Shown piece after piece: positions 25,601-37,317 of a stretch of 64,000 bases of DNA. The stretch's first letter is position 1; every line of letters begins with the position of its first letter. The translations under genes and the position numbers were made by a program. The notes under the pieces were generated by a model. That model was not told the origin of the DNA, did no database searches, and worked only from the letters and a program-made list of their open reading frames with translations. Source of the stretch: Patagioenas fasciata (Eukaryota > Chordata > Aves > Columbiformes > Columbidae). The stretch covers positions 16,189,001-16,253,000 of the forward strand of contig NC_092520.1 in NCBI RefSeq assembly GCF_037038585.1, given 5' to 3'.

Positions 25601-28600
25601 TAGGTTTTGATTTATAGAAAATGGGGAGTGTATTTAATCAACCATCTGAAACATAATGATTGTTTTGCTGGGTATTCCAAGATATCTTAATTACTTAACT
25701 TTAGAACCTAAAAGTAATTGGGGTCTGCTTATAAATAAGCTTTCATATATTCTGTAAGATTTTTAAAATGTGTCTGGTGTGATACTGCTCAGGAGCTGGA
25801 AGGTGCTACAGATCTGAGTCCTGATTAGTTGGCTTCATATCAGTCTTCATTAAGAGGGTGTAACCTGTGGGTTCCAGTTGATTAAATCCAGGGATGGGGC
25901 AAGTAAACATCTTAAGAAATAACTTCTTCCAAACCAAGGCAGACCAATGTGCATTGGTTTGTATTCTAAGAAAAAGCAAACTTTTTTTTTCCCTTTTGGA
26001 TTTTTAGTAGGAGAGTGTATGCTGAAATTGAGGTTTTTTCCTGAAGGAAATGTAATGGTCTAGAATGCTAGATTTCCAGGCTGCTCAAACAAGCAAAACT
26101 TGGAGTGTTTTTGAACTGCGTCTCCATAGAAATTCTTGCCTCCCCCACCACGTTCTTTCATATTTAGTTTCCATAACCAGCGCACTATTGTGAAGGAGGG
26201 GAAATGCAGGGTAAGTGCAGGGAAGGCAGCCAAGCCCTCCAGCACCAGAACAGGCTCCAGGGCTTGTGGAGTGACCTCTGTGACCCTCACAAGGGGCCTC
26301 TCCGAGGAGAGCCATTTTTCCTGCCTTGTAATGGTAAAGAAAAAACTTGGCAACTCCTTTGATCAGCAAAGCAAAAACAAGGGGAGCAAGGAGCAAATGG
26401 GCAGCTTTGTACACAAAACTGCTAAGTCAGTGCTGGCTTTCTCTGCAATGAGAGCAGTGTTACCACCTTACATGGAATAAATGCACATTTCTATAGGGTC
26501 TTGGGATATTTGTTGCATGATTTTAGAAAATCCTTTCTTTCAAAACTAAGGGGAAATCTTTGTTGTTACCAGTTACAGTGAAGTGAAAGTGTTTAATCTA
26601 ATTTGCAATGTGAGGGTGAGGGAGGTTTTCCTTTTTTTGAGGTGAGGGAGGAGGGGGCAAGATTTTCAAGAGATAGGAAGGGAACTGTACAACACTTGAA
26701 ATAATTCTAGCACTGAGAAGTGGACATTTCTTCTATGCAGCTGGCCTGTATTTCTCACTGCAGAACTCAGTGTTTTGCTGCTTTTGATGATTTTTTTCTG
26801 TTTGTCAGTTGATACCTACAATGCATTTCAGATGCTATATAGAAGGAACAGTTGTTTTGCTCTGCAAGTATGTAAAGTTTTATTTTGACTTGTACGGATT
26901 TAGAAACAAACAAATTTGTTCTTATATTGGAAAAAAAAATCATATCAACTTTTATCTTCTTTTCTCCTTCATTATGTTCTTTCTACTGTTCTTCAGCTGC
27001 TGATGTTCAAATGCAGCTGTATCCTTCTGTTACAGTTCCTAGTCTCTCTTGATAAGTTGTGTTCCTCCTCTGTGATAGTTTTCTGCTCAGTAAATTGACT
27101 TAATTCTTCCACCTGAGCTGAAGTGCTCTGTGTTCTTCCTCTGCCTGAAAGTAGAAGGGGGTTCATACTGATTTTATTCAGTACTTCCTTCCATTCCTGT
27201 GAGTCTGCCTCCCAGTTTAATCTCCCAGACTGATATATTTCCGTCCAGTGAACTCACAGTTGGTTCATTCTCGGCAAGAATTCTTCCTGTGGTTTGTAAA
27301 CTTGCAGATTTCAGACTCTTTCCCTGGCTACTTCAACTTCTCTTCATGAAGCTTGGCTCCTTAGGAGATGTTGATATTACCGGATTGCCAGATTCCTCTG
27401 CAAGTCATGTTTCCTCTTTTAGACTTGAGCTATTCACTTTCTTTTAATGTTTCATCCTTTCCTCTGCCACTCCCTAATTAATCACCCCTAGTGCTTTGTT
27501 GTAGTGTTTCACAGTGATTTTTCTTCTCTCTTACGTGACTGAAAATAAATAATCAGCTCCACAGCTATGGAGCCAGGTAAGCTGTATTTTCAAATCTGTG
27601 TTGTTTTGGAGTAGTGCCCTTCAATTTTATGAAAATGCAGAAGTTTTAGTGAGTTTCATTGTCTCACAAAATAGCTACAAGTTTTCAGTAACTAAACACA
27701 GTTCTGCACAGTTCTGGATAGGATGCACATAAATTTTCTGTGGATATGATTTATTTTGCGCAAACTCTTCTTCAGCAGCTTTTACCTGCAGGATAGCTGT
27801 TACTCCAACATATACCGTGATTTTTCAGATATGATACTTGGCATCTGATGAAGATAGCCAGAGAACTGATTTGCTTGAAGTCACTTATCACCAATGAATT
27901 TCTAAACTGTAGCAGAGTGGCTCCATCAGCAGATCTGTTTGTCTTGTGTGTACTTAGAGTGTGATATGGTCTCACTGCAGTTACTTTATTTAAGGGACAA
28001 ACCCAACATCTGCCTACCACCCCTTGTGTTGATAGCATTGACAAAATGAGCGAAGAGCAGTTCCTGGCTGGTTCTGTGAGCAGCAGTGTGCTGAGTCTCC
28101 AGGTCCCTCTCCTCCTCTGCTTCCTCCTCCTCCTCCTCTCTGAAAGTGGTATTGGGCTGCCTGGGTGATTTTTGCTGTCCAAGCAGCTGTTCCCTATAGT
28201 AGAGTACCGATACTCCGTGAAGTACCAGGTAGAACGCCAAATTACAGGACTAGGGCAATCAAGGTCCCTTTAATCCTGAAGAGCTCAGAATATAAGTAGT
28301 AAAGTCAGAGAGATGAGGACTGGGGACTATGAAACAGAACCACTCAACTCCACCTTCCCAGTTTCATAGTGGATGTTTTGTCTGTCTTCTGCAGCATATT
28401 CTCTGCCCTTTGAATGCTGTTGTATTTTGTTCTTCTTGATATACATGAAGATGCAAGTGGGCTTCTTGTAGAGAAGAACATGATATTCAGATCTGTAACA
28501 GTCCTTTTCAAGACTCATTTGAACATAAATATTTTGTAACAATTTTCTGAAGAAGTAGGTTTCTGAAAATATATTAAAAGGATAACAACGTATCAGAGAA

Positions 28601-31380
28601 GAGTGACTTGAAGGTGTAATGTGCCAATTTTTAGAACTAGAGTCACTGTATCTAGAAATAGATTTATTTCTTCTTAATGTACAGTTTACTTTTAAAAGGT
28701 TTTGAGATAAAGTTGAAAATTATGACCTGTGTGGTGATATAATGTGATTGCAGAATAAATCTTGAAGATAACACTAAACAGTGCATGTTTGCTGCTGAAC
28801 TTTGAGTGATAAATTCTGGAAGGAAGTTGCTGGGTAGGTACCTGGAGGTATAAAGTGTTAAACCACAGCTCAGAAAGCATTAGCCAGGTAAATGTTTACT
28901 TTTTTTGGTTTATTCAAGCCTCTGAGTTCAAAACTGAGAAACTGGGAGCTGAAGAGCAGAGCGATTTGTTTCCTTCTTCTGTAATTCTGAATACAAAATT
29001 CATGTGAAAAAATGATGTATTTTTTCAAAAGCTTTCAGTACGTGGTGATTAGAAGCAATTGATTCAGGTAACTAAATACAGATCAGACATTTTATGAGAA
29101 CACTGGAAATTACTGGAGCAGTGCAGACCAAAGGGATTATATTAGCTCAGCGTTAGGTTTTAGCAGGTTAATTGTGGATGACTATGAAAGAATACTAATT
29201 AGAAAAGGAATTGGGGGTTTCATTCTCCTCTCCATATATACTCCTATTCTTTTTTTGCCTGCAGGTACTGATTTGCATCTCCTTCTGATCTGAAGATTAC
29301 AATCTAGTTTACTGAGTTTAAAGAGCAAGAGCAGATACGTTCTGCAGTTTGCAGTGACAGGGAGTCCCTGTGATGGAGCCGTGTCATAACTGTGTGTTCG
29401 ATTGCAGTTCCCACAGCTTGTCCCAGCAGGTGTACGTGGGGTAGACTAAATAAGGGCCCTCATTGTGAGAAGTTGACGTGTAATTGGGATGAATATTGTT
29501 CCATTAACTCTGTTCTGTAATTTACTGCTTAAAATTCATAAGAGCTCTGTCCTGTTACTCAGCTGTGTACATATTGGCACTTCTGAGGTCAGTAGGACCG
29601 TATCTTCCAAACACAGGTTATGAAACAAATATGTTTTGTCTTTGGAACTTTACATGTGAGCTGCTGAGTGAGCCAGACTCAAGCAAACACAAAAAAATCT
29701 AAACAACCTTCAGAGCTTGTGCTTACGATTGTGTTTAAATTGAAGGGTTTAAAACAATTTTGGCTGCCTGGTTGGTGGACAAAACCCTGAAGAATGGTGG
29801 TAAGATGATGTCTGGCTATAGAAAACATGTCTTCTGAAAGAGATTCAAAGAGCTCAGTTTGTCCAGGAGTTCAAGCTGGCTTAATACTGATTGAAAAAAG
29901 CTTCTTCACCATCAAGGGCATCTCTGAAATGGTTTGTGAGTTTTGCAGGCAAGAAAGGAAAAGCTGGAAGTTGATAATGGCAGCATGTGGAACTGGAAGG
30001 GACTGGCGGAAAGGGACGGGTCACAGGGAAGTGCTGACTGACCGTCAGCAAACAGGGTGAGCAAGTTCCTGTGTTAAGAGCTGGCCTCAATTCCTAAAAG
30101 GAAAATAAACCCCATACTGTTTCAGTGTAAAGGTTGGGTTGAGGAAGTCTGAGCTGGAGGTACTATGCTGGAAAGAGCTTGATTATAATGGTGTTGTTAG
30201 CCAATAATAGACACACAACTAACTTCTGGTGTGACCTGTGTTCTCATCTCGTGTGGGTTGAATGTATTCATATCTTTATTTTATTAGCGAGGCCTGCTAC
30301 TAGTAAGCTTGGATTTTAAATGCTAATATATTTTATGAGGACATGTTTTTTAAAAAAAGGTATGCCAATAATATAAAGTTCTTCCCCCTTCTCCCACAGC
30401 AGCAATACCTTCCCCCTGGCAGATCTTGCTTAGTAGGAGATGAAGACTATGGGGATTCTAAATTTCGAATTAGCTTATACTAAGTTAAGGTGATAATTAT
30501 AAGTTATTTAGGATTTATTGGAATCTTTAGCTCTTACGATAAATCTGCTGAAATCTAGTGCAGCTTGGAGATCTGTGATTTTTATTTAGTGATCTGTTTT
30601 ACATCTCAGAATAGGGCAGTTTTTAAACAGGTAGTTCATTGTTTATTGATAAAACATGGTAGTCACTGATTTTGGCAAAGACTAAGCTGTTAAGTATCTC
30701 TAAATGAAATTTGTACTTTAACAACTGTTAGTAATTTATGTGATGTGCTTTTAAACAAAGTCCCGTGCTTAACACATAGTCAATATTTTAAATTCCCTCT
30801 ATACCAAAAGATACTCAGAAAGCAAAGCAACTACATAAAAGCTGACATGCTTATATTTATTGTATCGATTTAATGAAATAAATTAAATCTTAGGACCTCT
30901 TTTAAATAATAGATGGGTCTTTATTTTTTATTGATAGAAAGTAGAGTTTGTTTTTCTGCTGATGATTTCACTGTCAAACTTTAATTTTGTCTGTTACTTC
31001 CTCAAATTCTTAATAGTAAAACAAAATAGAAACAAATTTCCGTTTGATAACTTGTGAAACTTGCAATGAAATTTGAGTTCAAAATTAGGTTTATTTTGCA
31101 TTATTTATTTAACAATTGGCTTCTGAAATACTTTTTAGACTGATGCTCTTAAAACTCTGACTGGTGAAGAGAAACGTAGAACCTGAAAACATAGAACCTG
31201 AAAAACATTTTTAGGTCACTTTAAAAAAAATAAATACAATAGTTATTATATTTAAGTATACTATACCTTTAATTATTACATTTGTCATTTTAAATTATAT
31301 AATCTAAATAGCTTAATCTCGTTTCCTGCTTTTACTCTATTGACTTTGCCACCCAAGTTAAATGGATAAATAAGAATAAC
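22671..31380 (+). other. YAP1: YAP1 intron 2, third segment (no gene seen)
   Basis: AT-rich intron with one recognisable element, the small mariner-like palindrome at 24204-24285. Open frames of up to 136 codons occur around 26.1-26.5 and 27.8-28.2 kb on overlapping strands but show no protein-family features. A 15/16-bp tandem pair lies at 31176-31207. I see no RNA gene or exon in this stretch. Confidence 0.75.
24204..24285. mobile_element. Miniature mariner-like palindromic element, 82 bp including TA duplication
   Basis: The two halves are inverted repeats of each other. The left arm starts TACATGGTATTGCAAAAAG and the right arm, reverse-complemented, starts TACAGGGTGTTTCAAAAAG. They agree at 30 of the first 36 positions without gaps. 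Both ends sit on a TA dinucleotide (24204-24205 and 24284-24285), the target duplication of Tc1/mariner transposons, and CAGGGTGT-like termini are common in mariner families. There is no room for coding sequence. It looks like a miniature inverted-repeat element (MITE) or two fused mariner ends. The exact family is not assigned. Confidence 0.65.
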
Positions 31381-31383
31381 TTT

Positions 31384-31685
31384 TCAAAGCGTAGCCTTTG
31401 GACAACGTGTTGTATCTGGGTGCCGAGAAATCTGTTGCTTGTGGTGCAATGCAACGTGTGAAACCTGTCTCCGGGGGGCTGAAGCGTGGGGGGAGATAAA
31501 GAATAATTTGCTGGCGAAAAAGACAGCGAGCAAGATTGCCCAGAGTTGGCTGAGCAGGTTGCTCGCAAGTACTGACTCAGGCAGCAACTTGTTGGAAGAT
31601 TTTGGTCTTTGCTTTATGGCAATCTGCAAAGTCGTCAGGGACAGGAATAATTGCCTCCAACCTCAGCAGCACGTAGTGTGTGTCT
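31384..31685. promoter_or_regulatory. Candidate intronic enhancer with AP-1, RUNX and GATA sites
   Basis: This 300-bp stretch has a higher GC content and about 11 CpGs, unlike its surroundings. It contains exact core motifs for RUNX (TGTGGT, 31440-31445), GATA (AGATAA, 31494-31499) and AP-1 (TGACTCA, 31573-31579), plus AGGAAT (31643-31648), which resembles a TEAD core. Open frames occur on both strands at once, which argues against a coding gene and for simple absence of AT-rich stops. Motif presence is read directly. Enhancer function is inferred only. Confidence 0.3.
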
Positions 31686-33100
31686 GAATTGTAAAAGTAA
31701 AAAGCTTTTCCTGAGATGTGTTCATAAAGAGTTAAAAAAAGGACGAAAAAAGCTGTAATACAGGAAGTGGAAGTGGAAAAAGGAAAAAAAAAAGGAGAAA
31801 AACCATTCAATTATAAGGAAAGGAAGTAGAGGATTTGTTTTTTGCTTAAGCTACAGTCTCAAATGAGGGGGAAGAATGTTTGTATAACTAAAACTGAGAG
31901 CATCTAAACAGCTGATTGATTCAAGGTGAGAAGTGTCAGTTCTGAAGCATACATTAAAATAGTTATCAATATTGATGATTTTAATGGCAAGAAAAACAGG
32001 TTCACTTACTCCTTGTAGCAGAAAACTATGCTCTCATTTCCAGTAGGTCCTACCTAATGATTTCTTAGCGTCAGCCCATCCTGTCAAGGCCATCTGGGAG
32101 CGATCATTGCCCGAACACTCAACGAACCAGTCTGAACTGCCCTCTGAGACTTCCTACTTAGAGCAATAAGGAAACAACCTAAAGCATCTTTTTATCTTAA
32201 TATTTTGTTTTCCTTGGTGGTGGTTAGCCTCAGGGTTACTCAACAGGATTGCTAGGAACCCCCTTCAGATACTAAGGCAGCTGGCTATATCAACTTTTAT
32301 TGCAGCATGCTTAGGCAGGCCCCTTTGACTTGAAAACCTTTAGGCAACCAAAAACAGGGTATATAAAAAGGGCTGTAAAATTGCCTGGCTCCTGTTCATG
32401 CAAGAAAGCATTTGATTTCTCTCTTGCTTCCTTTGTCTCCTTTTAAGAGCTAACTAGGGAGAGAGAAATGAGATAGGATCTCAGAGATAAAAGGGCAAGA
32501 AAGTGATAAAGGATTCTATGGCCCATCGCTTCTGAAAATCATCTGCCCTTCTCTTAATAATATGAAAGTTAGTGTTGTTTAATCTTCAGTGTTAGAGAAG
32601 ACAGAATGGTTGCATCTCGAGAAGGTCTACTGTGTTTGCTAAGCAGGGGCGAAAGTTAAACAAATGCAGTAGTGTCATGTGAAATGGCAGTAGAAACAGT
32701 TCTTCCTTTAGATTTGCCCTCCTTGGTGAAATATCTTTATCTCTTTCATTTAAAATTAAGGAGAGGAAAAAAAAAACTGAATTCTGCAGATACTGAGTGA
32801 CAGGGAAGCGAACTTGTCAACTTTGGGGGCAGGGTAAAGAGAAGGGGGAGGCTTTAATTAAGTACAGCAGCTTTTTCAGCTGTGGAACCAAGAGAGCAAG
32901 CTTAAAATGAAATAAATCTGGTGATATAGAAAAGTGATCACAGCATTTAGTCCATTACAGAGTTTGGGGACGAATTGAACTGATACGAGGGTTGTAAGAG
33001 CAAGAACTTTTCTTCTTGGTCTCTGCAACACTGCTGTTTCTTACAGTTTTCAAAGTAATGGAAAGGACTCTGGAAATGAAACGCTCTCATGCTCTTTTTT

Positions 33101-33120
33101 TGTTGTTGTTGTTGTTGTTT
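33101..33120. repeat. TGT trinucleotide repeat
   Basis: Six to seven TGT units in a row following a T run. Confidence 0.85.
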
Positions 33121-36100
33121 TTAAACTTGGAGAATTATTTTATTTTATTTGGGAAATCCACAGAGGAATCCAAGAACCATATTTTTGAGAATCAATTTAA
33201 ATACTACTTAGTGTTGTCATACTAACCTTATTTTTTAAGATCAGGTCCTTGAGTGAAGGGTGGGAGAAGGGACAGGAAGAAAAGGAATAATAAATGCAAA
33301 ATAAGCATGTTATTACTGCAATTTCTGCTTTGACAAGTGGCACGTGTTTAAAGAGTACATCATAAGAAAAGTGGTAATACGCCCCGGCAAACCTTTGAAC
33401 ATCATATCATGTCTTCATCTCATGTATTAGTCATGCATGTGTGATTCGACTGCCTGCTACCCACCGTCCATTTCAGCACGATACACTTTGGAGTGGGGAC
33501 CTTTCTGAGCACTTTGCCTAGAAGGGCAGTGCTGTTCTGCAACTCCAAACCAGCAAGGTGTTTAGAATCAGAATAGTAAGCTTAGTATTAAGTCCTTGAT
33601 GTATGCATTGTGCACTGTCTGCATGCAGGCCAGTGCTAATGAAGGCTGCCTTTGATTGCCTCAAATGCTATATTTTATGTATCTGTAAAAATTATTTAAT
33701 GTGTCAGTGTCCATGGCTTTATGGGCCGTGCTTTCCAGAATTTCTGGTAGCTCTTAGTCACTGGCAAGCTGCAACTGCTCTAGGAATAAATTCTAGAGGG
33801 ATTTGTAGAAGAACTTGCCTGATTCTTAGTGCAAAATCTATTTCTGCACCAATTAGACCTTAGTCAGAGATATTTCAGGCATTTCAGTTCCTCTTACTGC
33901 TTTGTTCTAGTTCAGATTCAAACCATTAAATTGCTGAATGAATTCATGCTGCCTAAGACTGTGAATATGTGGGATAGCGTATATGGTTCTATTTCAGACT
34001 CGGATTAAGGGGCTAAAGCTCTGCCAGGCTCTCTTCCCACCTGGCCAACAGCATGTTTGTACACACCATTTTCATACATTTTCCTTGTGTTCCTTCTCAA
34101 AGTTAATGAAATCACAGCTGTGGCACAACACATGGACACACACTGCAGCTGCATGTAGATTTTAAGGTGTGCTTTTGCAAGCTGTTGTCACATCGCCAGT
34201 GTGCTCTCTGTCATCCTTTGCCTGTGGGGTATGGTTTGGTGAGGACATCATCAGTAGCATAGATGCAGTAGTCCAACACCAGCTTTGTTTAGTTAATGCA
34301 TAAAGACCTGTCAAGCAGAAGAAAGAATATGGAAGATTGAAAAATACAACCATAGCATGTGTTGCAGCAGTATTCAGATACTTTTATCTATGTTTCTGTT
34401 TCTTTGAAGCAATTAGGCCATGGCTGGAGAACATGACTGTCCTTAGGAGACAAACTGTGCTACAAATTTTAGGTGTTATTTTTCTGATATTTTTGGGAAA
34501 CAGTTTGAGAGGCTATGAATTTTACTGCTATGTGCTTTTATATATATTAAGCTGTAATAATCCTGAAACCTAAGGAAATATTGCAAGTTAATATGGAGAG
34601 GACAAGTGGAAACACAGTGCATTCCCAAGCAATGGGTAGAATTTCATCTCTCAGCAGGTGAGATTTTTGTTGCTGTGTCACCAACAGCTTTTCCTTTTGT
34701 TAGATGTGTTATTTACAAAGACAGTTGAAAAGTGCTTAAAAGATCTTGGGCCATTTTAAGTGTGTCTCCTTGTCTAATAAGGGTGCAAATGTAGGGAAGT
34801 GTTTATGGAGGACTGAACTGGGGGTACAGATCTTGGCTAACAGAGCTGTCTTATTCCCCTTCAGGCTTTTCTCTCTGCTGTTGCTGCTTGGAATCAAAAT
34901 TTGTGTCATCTCAAACAATGTATTAATGCTGTTAAGGTATAAATGTGTAACTTTGTTACATCATTTGCAAAGAAATGTACTTCATTTTAAAGTCAGCTAC
35001 ACCTAATTAAAAATGGCCCATATTGCTGAAGACTCAGTTTCCTGTTTTTAGTCTTTCCCAGTTCTTGAAATGGCCTGAATAGTCTAGAAAAAAGGGTGCA
35101 CAAAGAATGTCACAGCTTCTACCCTCAGGCAAGGCTGAATCCACCCCATTGTGTGTAATATCCTAAGAGCATCATCAGCCATAACTCAGAAATCTCTGCG
35201 TGCTACACTCCAGTTTTTGAGAGTGGTAACTGGAGCAGTTCATGCCAAGGCTGTTTCTGCTCTAAACTTTTTCTTTCATCCCATGTCTAAACTGCATTGT
35301 GGAAAATTCACCTGTGGGGTCCCCCAGCCCACCTGCCATGTTAGACCGACAGTGGCCTTCTAGCTATTGCCAGCCTTTTGGGGGATTTCCATCTAGCTCT
35401 GTTCTTTAGTAGGTGCTGTCACTTTTGTAACTACTCTATGGTCACACCACCACATATTTCTGGTTCTCCTGTAGAGGTTCGGCCTCTGCAGAAGTAGGTA
35501 TTCTGGTTTCTTCTCTGCCTGCTAGAATGATACGTGGGTGGATATAGTGCAGGTAGCTTACACCACCTATGCACAGGGTGACTTTATATAAGATTTGGCA
35601 ACATTAGTTTGGATTTTTTTTTATGATGTTGTTATTGTTTTGTGGTGGTTTTGTTTGGTTTATAGACAATTAATGGTAATTTGAAGAGCAGAAATACTTT
35701 CTCCACATGTCACCTCTGATTTTCAGTTTATATATCAAGTCCCGATGTACTAAAATGTCCTGGCGATAGCTCTAAAATAATTCAGTAATGGCATTTATGA
35801 GGAGAAACTTACTCTGGTCATGATTCATCTAGTCTTGAAAGTTTGCAGATGAAAAGAAGTAAAAAGGGAAAACTTTTCAGAAAGTTATGCATTATGTGGA
35901 TTGAGGAAATCGGCTGGTTAGGAAGACAAAGGAAAAATGAAAGAATAGGATCTGTAGCTCAGTCATTTAAGATTAAACAGAATCATATATGACATACTTG
36001 TTGATGGAGCAGTTCATGTTTGGGATATAATTACAAGTCGAAATTTCACACCAAGTTAAGAAAATAATTAGGTTTAACGTCATTTCTGCGCTTGTTTGTG

Positions 36101-36803
36101 TTACACAGAAACTTTCCTCCACATCCCCAACGCCAAAAGTGTGCAACACCAAGTCAGCAGCTTGGTAGGTCTGTCATGATGTGGTCAGTGGTGTGTGTTT
36201 GTGTTTTGCTTTTAATAAAATAGGTTTTCCAGTGAATTCCTAAATTAGCTCAAAAAAATCTGAAAACCAAGTTAGCCATCTCTAACTTCATTAGAGACTG
36301 GAAAAAATTTTCTCACAGATGTGAAACATAAAGCTTGTCTACGTTGTAAAACACAAGCATTACTTTATTGAGAGGTGCTCATGTAGTTTTTTATGGCGAT
36401 GCTTTATACTGAAGAACAACTTGTCTTTTTAAACTTTTGTGACTCTTTTTTTCAAATATGCTATTATGAAGAATCATGTCCAAACGCAAAGGGAAACAAC
36501 AGGTGATTTATTCTGCCTTATTTGTATGCTTTTATGTGTAGATGAGATTTCTTGAGGTTTTTTGTTGTTGCAGACATTTCATATAGTATGTTCATCTGGT
36601 ACTGAACCTTTAATTATCTCTTCACTATCTTTTGCTTCCTAATAGCACATTTATGTCACCCATTTAACAAAATAACCTGGCAATTGCTGACCTGCTTATG
36701 ATGATAGTATCTCTTCTGAGAAGATGCTTTATTGTGAAAGTTCTCACTACAAGTGACACAGCAGATTTGCAGGATATATAAGGTGTCTTTATGCAAAAAG
36801 CAG

Positions 36804-36819
36804 AAAAAAAAAAAAAAAA
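36804..36819. repeat. Poly-A tract (16 A)
   Basis: A pure A run followed by further A/G-rich sequence. Confidence 0.85.
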
Positions 36820-37248
36820 GAGGAAAAAAGCATCATGGTTTTCATAATGAGTGAGAATTCTGTTCTATGAATGGAGTCCTCAGCATAACCTTGAAAAGCG
36901 TACCTACCAACAGGGGCACTGCAGTTGCAATAAATACTACAGAATATCAAAACTGAAGGGCTCCCAGCTAAGCCTTTCTCAAAGGATTTAAGTCACTTTT
37001 TGAGTGTCCTTTGTATGCTAATTTCTGCTATGGCTTTCAGTAATACAGTTCATGTCTTCGGTGCAGCAATGGGAGTACAAATGAGAAGGTGTATCACAGC
37101 TTGTGTGAAGGCAGATCAGTTCTCTGCTTTTAGGAATGATTTAATTTTATTAATCTGTTTAGCATCTAAAGCTTGTTTTCGATAAAAAGTTACAAATGCG
37201 ATTTTTTTCTTTTTGCCTCTGGATTTCCTGCTCCTTTTCCAACATAGT

Positions 37249-37317
37249 TTAAAAAACAACCAACCAACCCCCCCTCCAACAACAACAGCAACAACAAAAA
37301 CAACAGCCACCAACCGC
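37249..37317. repeat. CAA/CCAAC-rich low-complexity tract
   Basis: Repeats of CAA and AACC with a run of C between them. No coding content. Confidence 0.8.

Noticed and set aside
26060..26480. Overlapping open frames on both strands of about 100-114 codons
   Set aside because: Simultaneous openness on both strands reflects local composition; no features of a protein were seen.
27772..28240. Two minus-strand open frames of 136 and 84 codons
   Set aside because: The Arg/Glu-rich runs come from a CTC-rich repeat, and there is no family resemblance.
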